From positions 310,001 to 374,000 of the forward strand of contig JADPYG010000001.1 of NCBI GenBank assembly GCA_017654735.1: a DNA stretch of 64,000 nt. The letters run 5' to 3'. A program made the position numbers and the translations under genes. Origin of the DNA: Vishniacozyma victoriae (taxonomy: Eukaryota; Basidiomycota; Tremellomycetes; Tremellales; Bulleribasidiaceae). The first letter of the stretch is position 1; each line of letters starts with the position of its first letter. The notes beneath the pieces were generated by a model. That model had not been told where the DNA came from, ran no database searches, and saw only the letters and a program-made list of their open reading frames with translations. Of this stretch, positions 10,631 through 24,271 are shown one piece after another.

Positions 10631-12756
10631 ATGGCGTCAAGAGATTACTCCGACTCAGAGGATGATCTGGAATCTAGGGATCCGACTGAGACCCTGGAAC
10701 ACGAGGGGGTTGAGCGGGTCGCACCAAAAGAAGGGGAGACGTCAAGTAAACCAGCGTCGTCTGGTCTGCGTATAAAGGTAATTGTCCTTCTCGCAACAGT
10801 ATATGGAGTAGCTGACGCTCAGCTCCGACCTGCGCGCCCGCCGTCCCATGAACGATCCTCCTTATCCCCACCTCCACCTCTCACACTCAAATTCGGTCTA
10901 CCGCCCTCGGCGCCTTCAAGTTCAAGGCCCAGCAAAGCCGAGCGAGCAGCCTACTCTTCTTCTGAAGATGATGAAGCCGGACCGTCCGTGCCCCAAGCCA
11001 AGCCGGCCAAACCCAAGAAACCGAGACTGTCAAGAGCCAAGAAACGTCAACTCGACGAGACTGCTGCTTTGGAGCCTCCAGTCGGGCAAGCTGCAGGAAG
11101 GAAGAGTTACGATTGGTTGATCCCTTCTTTTGCTGGTGCGAGTCATGCTGGACCAGCTGGTCGTGATATGGCAGAACCGGCCAAGAAAGTGCCGAAACTG
11201 TCGGAATATACTGAACCGGAGGAGCAACCGATGGTCTTGAAATCTGAACCCCATCAAGAAAAGGAGAGTAAGAGAAGTCATAAGAAAAAGAGGGATAGCG
11301 ATGTTGTTGGTCCCGGAAAGGCATGGAGGAAGGGAATCAAGAAGTGCGTGCTCTAGAGATATCTCGAGTGTCACTGATGAGCTAGGGGAGTCATGAGACC
11401 TCCGAGAGATATCGGAATAGAAACTCCTGCCGGTAGCACCCCCGGCAACTCGCGACCTGGGAGTGTGGAGGGTACGCCAGAAGAAGGTGAGTCTTCCAGC
11501 ATCCATGACTTTGAATGCTGACATGTCAACAGAGGACGCTAGACCTATTCATATTCAGATCGAACCAATGCCTACTCCCGATGGTCCATTCGTCTTGGCA
11601 GATGCTAGTCGAATGAACATGCCTATCTTTTCGAAACCTATCGTTGCGCCCAAAATGATTCTCAGTCAATTCCCAAAGGTAAGTACCGCGTCCTGAAGTC
11701 GAATAGATAACTGACGGGCGAGGTGACGCCGTATTTCCTGCCTAATAATGGCGGAGATTCAGGCCCTTTCCCTCGTAAAGAGAAGACTCGGTCGTGGAAG
11801 AATTCTGAGAGGGAGTTTGTTGGGATCGGAGGCGGAACACTGAAATTCAAGTCCTGGGTCAAAGGTAAGCTGCTTGTCTACCGTGTAGAGACTCAACCGC
11901 TAATTTCCCAGGTCCACCAGGAGATCTCACCAATGTGCTCAAGGCCGAGAAAGACCTGCAAGATGTCAGAGCCAAGGCCAACAAGGAATCTGCCGACTCG
12001 AAACCCAAGCCCAACAAGGGCGAAGTCAAAGACGGCACCGAGACCAAACCGAAACCCGTCAAGGAAAAGGATGACGCCAAGAAAGCGGCAAAAGACGATA
12101 AACCGAAACAACCAAGAACTATCGCTATTGCCCCTCGACCTCGAGCTAATTCCGGCTCGGACGCAACTCCACCTATACAACCGCAGCAGAGTAACACGGC
12201 ACACTTCAATCCAGTGCATTTGAAGGAGACATCATCCGGACCAGTGGTTCTATCGCCATTACCTGAATTGAATAGGGGACTCCCTGTTATACCTGATTTC
12301 ATTCCAGAGCATGGAAGTCTGATGCCATCAGTTCTAGAACCTGTCACGCCGGGTCCAACCCTGCCCCCGCCTCCGCCAGCGCCAGGATCTTCGGTGTTCG
12401 CGAATCCCCCAAGCCGATCCAGCGTACCGGTCAACTCACCCATTCCCATGCCAGACTTATCTCAGCCTGGCTGGACTTCAGATGGGACAGGGCTCAGTCG
12501 GAGACTAGATGGTGAAAGGCATCATACCGCCTTACATGAAGAGAAAAGGACGCCTCGACAAGCTCGGTCGTCCCCGAAATCTAGCTCAAGATTACCTCTC
12601 TACACGAATGAGCCACTCGCCAGTCCAACCCCGGCATCGGGAAGTCAGTCACCCGATGTAGATATGGATATGATCGAACCGGGATCAGCCAAGGCGCCGA
12701 GGAAGTCGAAATTGGCTCAAGAAATTCGACCGGAAGAGGCAAATGCAGCGCAGTAG
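10631..12756 (+). CDS. Low-complexity, probably nuclear protein; tentative INO80-subunit-like
   Basis: Six exons (10631-10777, 10823-11343, 11386-11486, 11533-11678, 11723-11864, 11912-12756) give 633 residues. It begins with an acidic stretch, followed by a Pro/Ser block, lysine-rich patches (KPKKPRLSRAKKRQ, RSHKKKRD) that look like nuclear localisation signals, and two short ordered-looking segments: GPGKAWRKGIKKG, and GIGGGTLKFKSWVKGPPGD near residue 340. The C-terminal half is charged and Pro-rich. The two ordered segments faintly recall the Ies4 subunit of INO80, but this is a guess from memory of the family. The exon joins are all in frame, so the gene itself is well supported. Confidence 0.75.
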
Positions 12757-12855
12757 GGGAATTGGCGGTGTCATTATACTTTCTTGAATCATGTGGTTGT
12801 ACAACAGTTATGTTTAAGATATGGTAGAGTATGGAGCATGTAGAGACATATGCAC

Positions 12856-15800
12856 CTACCGTCGGGCAATTGCAATGACCAGATCCCTTCCCCAACCGAG
12901 TTTCCATTCTGCCAATCGCTTTAGTTCTTGCCATTCCCCTCCACTTGGATGTTCGGCACCAGCGGGCAGGTAGACAACGTAGTCTGCCTCTGAGAGTAGA
13001 CTTCTCAAGAGTGATCCGAGGAGCAGCGACAGCAGGCAGCAGATGATGAGTCCTGATGTGGTTAAGAGCGGATTAGATATGGGAGCAGAAACGGCAATAG
13101 CGGTCCCGGCACCATCCTGAGTTGTCGATAGTGCCTTGGAGTCGTCGCTCGGGCCAGGAGGAGCAGTAGTATCGACAGGTGAAGGCGGTGAGGTTGATGG
13201 AGCAGAGATCGAGAACCGGCTAAGACGGGGATAGTTGTATTTCCAGAAATTGTAACGTGAAGGCGGAGCAAGCGTATCATGAGGTGGAGGGAGTACTTCA
13301 GAGACCTCAAGCTAGCTATTAGCTCTGTCTGACTATATCATGTGAGACGTACCTTCTCATCTTGAGTTTGATTGTTGGGGTCGGGTGAGGATATTGTGAC
13401 GTTGTCTTCGCTTATTGCATCCAGAGCTTTTGGCGGTGGTGCAGACATGAGTTCAGAGGCTACTGCCAGCGGTTTCTCTAGGCTCTTGGAGCCCGGTGTG
13501 GCCCGGCTGATGATCAGCCTAATCACCGAATATATGGGAGTGGTATGTGGACTCACTTGACAAGTTGCGGTAATCTACTTTCGACACCCTTGAATGACCG
13601 GACCTTCCTCTCGTCTTCCACCGCACCAATATTGTCCCCGAGCATGTACTTGGCCTCTTTACCCTGCTTACGCGTCTTCAGCTTGAGCTGGACTACCGCT
13701 CCATCATTAAGGAGATCAAGATACCACCGTGGCCGAGGTGCCGGTGCAGATTTCCCGGTGAGTGGATCGGTAATGGGAGCTTCATACTCTGAAGTAGGTA
13801 GTGTGATTCGGAGTAAATGCCGAGCGACAGCCGAAGGATCGAGCGATGCGGACTGAAGAACTGATGGAGCGAGGGCGATTATGCTGATATTGAATGGCAG
13901 ATCGAGCTGCTGTTGGGGTAGATTGTATGTCATGATTGAATCCGAAGTCTTGGAGGAGTGGAGAGCGACGGGAAGAGCGATACCTCTCACTGAAATGTCG
14001 GCACCTGATTTGATCATCCCGTGCCCAATGTAGACTTCACAGACTACTAGATCTTTTCTACCTCGTCGAATATCTTCACCTAAATCGATAATCGTGGAGC
14101 GCGTCGAATTTACGGAAACCTTTGATTCGTTATGGCGTAATGTAGGCATAAGCCCTCCGTTACCCTTTTCCCCAGATGAAGAAGGCGAAACAGTGACGGT
14201 CAACGAGTAATCGTCCTCTTCGATCCTCTCATCCACTCCAGATTTGTCTGCATCGCTGCCTTCTAGTCCCCATGGCCCTGCCGCAGTGGTATCCGGCATC
14301 ATGATCGACATATTGGGCGTTTGAGCTCGACAAGGCGGACCTTTTGTCTTGAGCATACTTTCAACAGCAAGTATCGATCGCGGTAAAGAGGTGTTGAGAA
14401 CATTGTTGACTGATAAAGGGATATTGCCAGAGTAGTCGGTAGCGCCGACAAACATACATCGTGTGGAAGGAATCGCATATTGTTCATGCGAGTATGGATC
14501 GATGGTCTCGAGAATCCAGCCTTCCAAGACGATGTTACCATTCGGTAGCACCAGGGGATTATATTTGGCCGGATCGAAGCCTATTGATGATGCGTCGAAA
14601 GACGATGTCGAGGCGTGGAAAATAGTCGACAAAGAAGTACTTGGATGGACAGACGGAGTCAGAGGCGGTCCATCGGGAGCTCTGGCGACTACCGTAGCGA
14701 CCAGCATATTTCTCGCTCTGAAGGGGAAAGTAGTATAGGCAGTCACCTGACTCGTCGAGATTCCATGACCATACGATTCGAGACGCAAAGGCTTGTCATA
14801 GCATTCGTCCTTGCGCAATGATGAGACTGCCGCAGACACCTCTTCTGCGGTGAATCCCTCAATGATCCGACCGGCTCGATAGACAGGGAAAGATTCCGAT
14901 ACGTGTGAGACAAGCTTCTTTTCGATTTTGAGCCCATCACGTTCGGAAACGGGTTGCCAACCAAATGGATCGGTAGACTCGCCATCACGATCGGCATGCA
15001 TACGTGCCAATTGGGCCAAAGACCGGACGGCAGCATCAATGGGCGAGCTACCAGCCACCAGTGCTGGAGACGGTGTCGCCATGGGAATGATGGCGGCTCG
15101 AGTAGATTCAGCAGCGACAGAGTACCAGCGAGCAAGCGGCGTCGCCAAGCGCGAATACGTAGTGGTGAGTGGTGGAGGGACGGCAGGTTCAGCGGGGGCA
15201 GCGATCGATATGTCCATCGTTGACTGCCTTTTGCGTATCGTACCCAGTGCGGGAGGTTGATCGAGAGGTGCTCTTGTTGGTCGAGAGCGTCGCTGCTTCT
15301 TCAGCAGATGCGCATCCGTCTCTGACATCTCTTCGTAATCGATCTTGACCTTGTGACCATTACATGTGACGATGGTCTTTGCGCCCGGCGCACTGACACC
15401 CCTTTTGACAGTGACCACAACCTTTTCGTCACCCAAGCTAGCCGGGTCGTGTTCGATGGTCAGCCACAGACCACCGCCAGCAGTCGACAAGCGGTGTCGG
15501 CGTAATGCCGAGATCGAAAATTGAGGTGGATCGACTACCACTACAAAGGTGCTGGCCCATTTATCGGCGTCGCACCTGATCTCGCAGTCGATAGTGGTGA
15601 GCAGACGCCTCGTCTCTAGTGATTTGAGGCTGCTAGCTTCCGAGTCGGACGGTTCCGGATTGCGGACAGCGACAGGCAGCGGGAAAGCAGTAGCGGTACT
15701 TGACGAATTCGACCGACGCGCTTCTGCCGATTGATATTCGTATCGGAACGTCTCCTTTTCCACGTCATATCGAGATGAGAGAGCTTTAGCACCCCCTAAA

Positions 15801-17936
15801 CGAGTCGCGACTGGGGGAGCACCGTGTTTGATCGAGAATTCCCCGATACCAGCCAAAGTCGTCATCATCACCTGAGGAATCGAAGATTTATTGGACCATC
15901 CCCGAGGATCACTTTGCTCAACAAGGGTGACTTGCGTCGTGTTGGGCGAGAGAGACTCGATGGACCATCCCTGCAAGTCTATCTGAGTCCTGATGACGGT
16001 AGGGTCAATTACTGGCGGGATTGTCCGGAACAAATCCGCATCGTCGACGGAGAAACCGAAAAGGTGGACGGAAGACGGTGATTTGTAGGTGGTCCGAAGC
16101 ATGACCGAATCACGAGCACTGTCATCAGCGATGTTAACTCGTATCACTTACGATACAGGCCAAGCAGCTTTCGTCTTCATGTGCCAGAGATCCGTCAACT
16201 CATTCACATCCTCCAGTAGACTCGCATCGTCGTGGGTCTTATCCCAGACCAGTCTGGCTCCTGGACTTGCGATCGTAGCATACAGATCCCAAATACCAAC
16301 TCCGACAAAGACCGCTTCGGCGCGGAAGACGACCAAGGTCTTGTCGATCGAGTTCAGCTGATGAATTGCGACACCTCGTGAGTCGAGCACTGATCGCCAT
16401 TTCGGCTCGGGCTCCTGGAGAAGCGAAGTGAAGTCTACAGAGTCAACTGAGCAGAACATCGGGGTTGAAGCGACGTACATATGTAATTCCGTTTGATAAG
16501 AGCAGCAATACCTTTGCCAGCGGCTTGAGAGCGATCCACTGAACGCCTCCTCTCGCTTGACATCCTATTAACGCTCATCGGCTCCATGGTGCTCATTGTC
16601 CTCAGAGATATCCCGCTCGCACTGGCTGTCTCCTCAAGCAGAGGCCTCTTGTCCACATGCACACTCATCGGCTCGAAAGTCACAGGTATACCATTGATGC
16701 GAACTCCCGAAGCCGAGGAAGAAGTGCGCTCAATCGAGACTTTGACCCTGACGAGCTCTTCGTTTTCGGTCAATGCCGCGTGGCAGAATCGGACAATGAG
16801 TCGTTTGGGCGAAGGACCGCCGTGCGTGATAGGAGGTGATTGTCCGACGAATGATGTCCATGATGTCGAAGGTGATTCTTCTCCGTGTTGCGTCTTAACG
16901 TGAATCTGAATATCCCAGCTCTCCGTTGACGAGATACCGAACTCCACCTGCCGCCTGGGAACATGTCCTTCTCCAGTATGTCCTTCTGCGACAATAGCAT
17001 ATCCTACGCTAAGAGTGACCCTGACCGGGTCGTACGAGACTCCGCCAAAGCTCACCTCGGGTCCATAGTCCAGCAGGACCGGCACTTTCTCGGATCCATC
17101 CCGGACTTGGTTGATCAATCCCACCATCAGGGAAGGTAGGTGTTGCGGTACTCCTCCTCCCACTGCCCAAGCTCCTTTTGGGTTCCAAGACCAGAAACAG
17201 GTTATCCTGCATTTGCCCGGTGTAAGGTCTGTCGCGCTCCCCGGAAGCTGGATGAACCAAGCTAGCAGCGAGACGTGGGCTCGAACGTATGGTGGTGCAG
17301 GACGTAGGTACGCGGGCTCATGTCGAGAGCGAGGTAATGATGTTGAGATATCCACGAGTGTTCGCTGATCTATGAGTGTTTTGGATATCGTGATAGCGTC
17401 CCTTGGGCTGGATGGCCATCCCAATCGGAACCGGGTTCGGGTGACTCGAGTGTGAGCATCGACAAGATCCTCCGTCATGGCTTCCTCTACCATTCGGTCC
17501 CCTGCCTGATCAGCCCAACCAACTGATACCGACTTACACATGGGCCGAGTCTCTGGAGTCACCAAACATCCCCGAAAGTCCTCAATGCCTACATCCGGCC
17601 CACAGTCCACCTCCGCAACAGCCCTGAAGACTTCTCCATTCTTTCCAGATCGCCTGCACACTTTCACATCTCCAGCTGAGATACTTCCAAGCTTTCGTTG
17701 ACTGGTCGATGGTGATGGTGCATCGTGGGCTGTTGTGGACGAGGTAAGGGGTAAGACTTGGACCGGTTTCCAAGCTGATGAATTGGATGATTGCAGTAGA
17801 GCTCGAAAGTAGGATAGTGAGCTCGCAAGGGCTTCGTGCCATGCTGCCTCTAGCCTGTGTGTATCAGCCATGGATCCGGCATCAATGTGAGAGAGGTGAC
17901 TTACTTGCTACCATCGTCAAGATTCTCGAGCCGCAT
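12856..17936 (-). CDS. Multi-START-domain lipid-transfer protein with C-terminal membrane anchor
   Basis: Six exons on the minus strand: 17936-17905, 17854-16479, 16434-16152, 16118-13557, 13506-13353 and 13311-12856, total 1620 residues. The ATG at 17936 is preferred over 17871 because the short first exon splices cleanly and opens MRLENLDDGSKLEAAW. At least two START domains are clear: one around KAAWPVSARDSVMLRTTY (residues about 480-690) and one starting DPFGWQPVSERDGLKIEKK (about 860-1080). The N-terminal 250 residues look like a third, diverged copy. A hydrophobic segment (SGLIICCLLSLLLGSLL) lies about 65 residues from the C-terminus. START domains hold a sterol, phospholipid or ceramide; a membrane anchor suggests action at a contact site. 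Ligand and location are inference. Confidence 0.88.
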
Positions 17937-18280
17937 GCCGCCTTCCAGTCATCTGTATACACGACTGTAGATGGGTAGTGTCTTGTGAGCACTTTCTGAA
18001 AAGTTGTAGGAGGTCGATATAAATATGTGCCGGCGATAAGATGACCTGTGAGCAGTATACAGGCAGTATGTGTACAATATAGCAAGTGGGCAAGTGACGG
18101 TAAATGATCGTACGGTTACGTCGTGGACACAACAACTTGCCTCCACTTGACAGGTCACACTCTCTACTATACACCCCTCCTGTTCTACCCTCGTTTCATA
18201 CCTAGGTATACAGGTCTAAGCAAGGACAGCTGGTCAGGACAGCATTCAGAGACTCTGCTCTGGAGAATTCGGATCCGAAT
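17937..18280. promoter_or_regulatory. Divergent promoter between the START-protein gene and DOP1
   Basis: This 344-bp gap must hold both promoters. I see no convincing TATA box or named motif. Short ORFs here on either strand lack support. Confidence 0.5.
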
Positions 18281-21200
18281 ATGTCCAGTCCGATACCGAC
18301 CATTTCAGCGACCTCACCTCATTCTACGGTCTCCTCCCCATCCTCCCGACCGACATCCCCCACTAGCGGTCTCCGCCGACCAGCCTCTCATGGCCGACTA
18401 GCAAAGCTAATGATGCCAGGAAGGAACAGAGCATCATCTTCCGCATCAGCAACACACGAAACTGCATACGCAGACGAGCTGGATCCCACTTCAAGCGGGA
18501 GAACGACTCCGGAACAAAGGCGGAGGACGGGGAAAGCAGCTGCTACGAGTCTGCTGGCTAGTGATGCAAAGTATAAGAAGCTTGCTGCTGCTGTGGATAA
18601 GAGTCTGGCGAGCTTTGAGAGTGTCAATGAGTGGGCGGACTTTATCAGTTTCTTGTCACGACTGCTCAAGGTAAGTTAAACAAGACAAGATGGGGCTGAC
18701 GAAATAGACATTACAGTCTGCATCACCACCTTATACTGAAATACCTAGAAAGCTCATTGTATCGAAACGTCTGGCACAATGTTTGAATCCAGCTTTACCG
18801 TCTGGAGTACATCAGCGAGCTTTGGACGTTTATGCTTACATCTTCAGCATCATCGGCGTAAGTGTCATATTACTTCTCCAAATCACAATGTTGACAATTC
18901 AGGTCGAGGGTCTACGCCGTGACCTTCTCGTCTGGTCTTCTGGTTTGTTCCCATTCTTTCAAGCTGCAGCTACGTCTGTCCGACCAATCCTGATAAGTTT
19001 GTACGAAACCTACTACCTTCCCATTGGCGAGGATCTGCGGCCAGCGACGAAAGCGTTGGTGCTCGCACTACTCCAAGGAATGGAAGAGGAGACTGGAGAC
19101 TTCTTTGACAGGGTAAGCATCTTGCTTCATGAGGCTTGAAATCTTCTAATGAGATAGATCTACTCGCTATTCTCGAAATTATCCGAAGCTGTCTCACCTA
19201 ACTTCTTCCTGCAGAACATGTTCCTCACTCTCATCTCGAACCCTTCGTCCCGCCTGGCTACCCTCAACTACCTATCGAAGTCGATGATCAAGGCGCCGGA
19301 GGTGAATGCGAACTCGTCGGATGTGGGGTTGATGGTCCGAGGAGTAGCTGCTGCATTGGAGGATGAGAATATGTTAGTCAGGAGGAATGGCTTGGATTTG
19401 CTATTACGGATCACCCCGCTAGACGGCAAAATCTTCAAGTGAGTCCCATAGAGGTTGATATCTGCTGATCCGACAGGGAAGCCGAAGACAAAGACCGGCA
19501 ATTGCTGATGCGTGCTGCCTGTTCAGTCGTTCTACAACGAGAAGTCTCCCTCAGTCGTAGAGTCTACACATGGCTCCTAGGCAAGGAGGAATCACCAGAG
19601 AAACAAATTTCGTATTTCAGGACATATGGCTTGGATCTACTAGTCATAGTACTGAAGGTATGATGAAGTTTGTGGGATCAGCTGATAAACAGAATGACAT
19701 GGAGAATATCGGTGCCGAATCACAATCGTATGACGCACAAAAACCGTTCAAGGTATTCTTGTCACTCTTGGACCGATGGGAGGTCGGTTCATCGTTGAGC
19801 GACAAGCTAGCAGTCCCGGCTCTGGAGGCTATCCGAACTGGATTACCTAGAGTGCCTTTGGACATGAGAGGAGAGGTGAGTCTCTGACTGGTGGCTGGGT
19901 AGATGCTGATAGTAGATGCTTGATACCGCTACTGCTGTATACGAAGCAGTGGAACCACTGATTATCTGGAAGACATTGTACAATGGTTTGAAAGCGGGAC
20001 CCGATAGTCAGGGCTTTCACGTAAGCCCCATAAATAATCATATCAAGATGGTCCTACTGACTTGCTAGCCGTCAGAACTTTTCGCTTGGGTGCTCAGCTC
20101 CATCAGACAACACGATGAGGAGGTTCTGTCACTCCATATACCCATTGTGTTGGACTCAATTCTTGATGACCTGATTGTAAGCTGCTCCGAATGGTCGTCG
20201 GCTGACGAGCAGTCCTCGACTGGCGTTGACAGTATCACCAAAAGTCGGCTTGCTTTGCAGCTATTGAAACTCATTCCGGAGTCTCTCTGGTCGCGGCCAC
20301 CCGCTATTGACGATACGACGCCCATTAAAGATGACAAGACTTGGACTAATCAGGTCTACGAAAGCGCAAATCCTCCTCTGGCCGATCTGATGGAGAGAGC
20401 AAAGTTCATCCTCCCATCGCAGCTAATGTCCAAAGTCTTCCAACTCTCCTCTAAATCCATGTCCGATGACACTGTAGCGATGGATAGACTATTGGTCGTC
20501 TTCGAGATGGTTCACTGTCTACTCGAACACGAGTCACCCGCTCTAAAAGACGTCCAGGGTAGAGCATGGATCGGATCCATCGTCAAAAGTCTCTCCAAAG
20601 CGCAGTCATTTACGGTCGTCGACGCCATGATCCCATCGGTCCTCAAAGCCACCAGATCTTCAGCCTTCAAGTCCCATTTAGACACAACCCATTCATCGAT
20701 CATGGCCGCCATGCTAGACACCGTAAGGTCCTCTTTCGGAGTTCGACTGACGAACAGCTCTTCCGATATCTCCATACCGACTTTGGGTTTTATCACTCCA
20801 GAGCGGTAGAGCTGCTGTGGGAATGCAATCAGCTTGCGGATGTACATACGCTCGAGACGGTGACTGCTAGGCGTTTATCAGATAAGCGAGATCGTGTCGA
20901 GGCTTATGCTGCTTTTGGTGTCTTGTGGCGATTGACAGGTAAGCTTGTCGTTCTAGTTCATTCTCAAGCTGACAGGCAGATGACTCGATGTTGCCTGGCG
21001 AACTCTTCCATATCCCAGTTCTGATGATCATCGACTCCCTCAACGACCGCGATCATCTCGTCCGACAAGAAGCAGAATCATGGCTCAAGTCCAACCTACA
21101 ATCACACTTTCGAATACTGGACCCGATCCTCAGTCGCTTACTCGCTACGAGCCGGGAATATGAGATGATCAAATATCTCTTGGGGACGGTCTGTACGATA

Positions 21201-24200
21201 CTGCGCTCTGGAGGTGGGGACCTCAAGAGAGCGTGTCAAATTACCTCGCTGGCTTCTTCGGTCCACCCCGCTATTCTCGACCTTGTCCATAATGGTAAGT
21301 CAAATTTAAAGAATACAAGCTGACATCAGACTCCTCAAAAACCTACCTCGAGCTTATCGTCGAAAGGGCCATCGCCTTCCTCGAGATCGAGCCGTCGAGC
21401 GAGATCAAGTCGGCTCGGACGGTGACTGATTACAAAGCCATACTACGCGTTCACAGCGTTTCTTTAGAGCTCCTACGACTACTCATCAGCGATAACAGTA
21501 CCCCAGACGGCATCATCACCACAGTCAAGACCTGTCTAGTGCAAAAGCTTCGACAAAGCACACGACAACATCACCTCCTCCTTCAGCCTCAGATGCTCTC
21601 CCTGCTCCAACTCGCGATTGCACATAGTAATACCTTCCGACTGAAACACCAACGTAAACGATCCGTCCTTGAAAAGACTGAGGTAGTTCCGGAATCAGAG
21701 TTTGAATTATCTCTCGTTCAAGCTATAATTGAAGCGGTCTCATCACCTCAAAACAGGTCATCACTTCGACATTGGGTCGATTTCATCCTTGATATCACCC
21801 CTTCTATCGAGTCTCGTCCATCGCTAGTTCTGATGCTTTGCGAATGCTTCTCGGATCAGTTGAGACGGGACGTGTTACAGCTCAAAGCTATTTCTCAGGA
21901 TCTGGGCTCTGAGGATGCAAGATGCGGGCTCACTGAGTCGGAAGTGCTGTTCATTTTGGCTGGACTAGAGAAGTTGGTCTTGCTCGTGCTAAGTAGCGGT
22001 CGAGAGAGGACTCATGGCGAGGACGGACCGAAGGCATCAGGGGAAGGTGGATTGATGGGTCTGGTCTCGGGAGTCTTTACTGTCGAGGCTCCCATCAACG
22101 ACAAGGTTCGTCAGAAATCACTGGCTGAGTATCGAAAGCTGATATCTAGACTTCTGACACCGTTCAATACCTAGACGACGCCATCAATGCGCTTCTACTC
22201 ACCTGGTCGGTAACGGCCAACCAGGATGGAACGAGTGGATCCAGCGTGATTCCGGCAGCAGACTCGCAGATCCGAGTGAAAGCGAGGTCGGTCTTGGATA
22301 AGATGTTTGCCGCCAATCCTGGTGCTGTCGTTGGAAGTGTGATACAGGTTTGGGCTGCCCACTCGCCAGATATTGCCGTGAGTCTCTCGGAATCGTCTCA
22401 AATTAGTTCTCATTAATCTACAGGATGAGGCCATATTCGACTGTATCGATACCCTTGCACCGTCCGCTCAAAAAGTGGTCGAGATCATCAGTGAAGCCGT
22501 CACTGGGCGTGGTGGTCGGGCTAGCGAGACATCGTAAGTCATCTCAGATCCACTCCTAGGTCAACGAGCTGACTGTCGAGATCGGATCCAGCCTTGATGG
22601 GATTCTTGGAAGTTTATATCTCCCGACTCGAGGCGCCCATTGCCTTGCAAATCTGGAATACCCTATTCGCTTTTGCTCGAACTATCATCTCAACCTCGAA
22701 CCCATCGACCAAAGCTCAACTTTACCCCGTTTTACGATGCGTCACGACACTCTGCAAAATCGTATCATCGACTAGCGCTCTAGAGGATCGCCGTCTCAGG
22801 CGCGACCTGCAGGATGTGTACCTCAAACTGCTCGATGGAGTTGCCTCGAATGCTGGCCGATCAACGGAAATTGTCGTTTGGAAGCGCGAAACCCCGCAAC
22901 CTGATGGTGAAAAATCAGAGGAGCAGGACGGACTTCGGGACATCCAGTTGTTCGTCGCAGAGAGGGTCGTTCCGAACTTAAGGGCTTTCTTGGCGGATAA
23001 CGACAAAATCTCAAACGCTGCCAATTCCATATCGACTGGTCTGATCGTACCCGCCTTCCGTCGTCAAGGGTAAGCTTCCGAATGCCGAATAAGAGCTGAG
23101 CTGACATCCAGTGTTGACACAACGGTTCTGCGAGTGCTGCTTGAGTTGACCAAGTTGCCTTCTGCTACTAAAGCCTGGCGCCTCCAGGTAGGAGAGGCAT
23201 TCAACGACCAGCGATTCTTTAAGGTCAAATTATCACTGGCTACTCTTTGGAAACCTCTCATCTGCGGTTTGATGGATAGCGATAAAGAGCGATTTGGAGA
23301 GCTGCTAGGTGAGCTCTTGTAACTCTGTGTGGAATCAGCTGATCATCAGGCCGGATCACTGCGGGTCCATCATCTAATATCTTTACCAATCGTGAACAGG
23401 AGATGATCTCTCGATCACTCAATCTACGGCGGTTGACCTTTGTCTTACTGGCTGCCGAGCGGAATCACTATCTCGCTCAGCTGCCTAGTATACAGGAGAA
23501 GCTGGTGGACATCCTACGAACAGACGTTGTCTCGCCTAGGGTACATAGCGAGGTGAGCCGAGTCGTTCGCCGAGGAAATGTTGCTGATGAGACAGGTATA
23601 CCTCTGCCTGAGGGTATTGATGTGTCGAATCTCGCCTCAGCATCTGACGAATTTCTGGCCCGTCATCCTCACTGAGCTCCTGAAGGTGTTTGAGGGGACC
23701 ATGGACGACCCACCCGCCGACAATTCGGAGGATCTGGCACTGGTGTTGGCAGCTTGCAAGTTCCTCGATCTACTCTTGATCATCCAGTCCGAAGATTTCC
23801 AAATGTAAGCTAAACGTCTCTCCGTCACGAGTATCAGCTCATTCCCAGTCATCAATGGATGTTTGTCACCGATACTACCGACGCCGCTTATCCGCCTGAA
23901 GATTTCTTGCCCGAGTCCATCATGGATCGTCTATCTGAAATCTTGAGCGAGCACAAACATACACGAGTGAGCTCCCTCAGAACGAACACTCGAAACGAAG
24001 CTGACGTGAAGACCAACCACGAGACTATTCCTCTGGACGTATACGACAATGACACGACCGCTCTACGTCGCCCTCGTCTGACTGAAGTCCACCACTTGAC
24101 GAGTTTATATCAGTTACAGCCATTCTGCGCTAGGGCTAGTATTGATACTTTTGAAGGAGTATATGGGAACCAGGGCGTAGACTGGGATAACGTGGAAAGC

Positions 24201-24236
24201 GGTCTCGACAGGGAAGTATTCGAGTCGAGGGAATAG
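18281..24236 (+). CDS. DOP1: DOP1 (Dopey) Golgi/endosome scaffold protein
   Basis: A long multi-exon gene of roughly 1700-1800 residues. The first exon (18281-18670) has a Ser/Pro-rich leader and then the start of the Dopey N-terminal domain (DAKYKKLAAAVDKSLASFES, NEWADFISFLSRLLK). Exon 2 continues with VSKRLAQCLNPALPSGVHQR and ALDVYAYIF, a strongly conserved Dopey block. Helical-repeat sequence follows, and the C-terminal region ends near GVDWDNVESGLDREVFESRE. DOP1 works with MON2 and the flippase NEO1 in traffic between Golgi and endosomes and in ER organisation. I followed the frame through the first introns and the C-terminal region; internal splice sites were not all verified. The 3' end converges on NIF3, with 35 bp between stop codons. 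Confidence 0.92.
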
Positions 24237-24271
24237 ATTGTATAGATTGTAATACTGCATATAATGCTTCA

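Noticed and set aside
11859..12449. Minus-strand 196-codon frame within the low-complexity gene at 10631-12756
   Set aside because: Shadow of the Pro/Lys-rich plus-strand exon; Gly/Leu-rich content and no splice-supported extension.
17869..17871. ATG at 17871 as start of the START-domain gene
   Set aside because: The upstream exon 17936-17905 splices in frame with a normal donor and branch site and its ATG gives a more natural N-terminus; the 17871 ATG lies in the intron.
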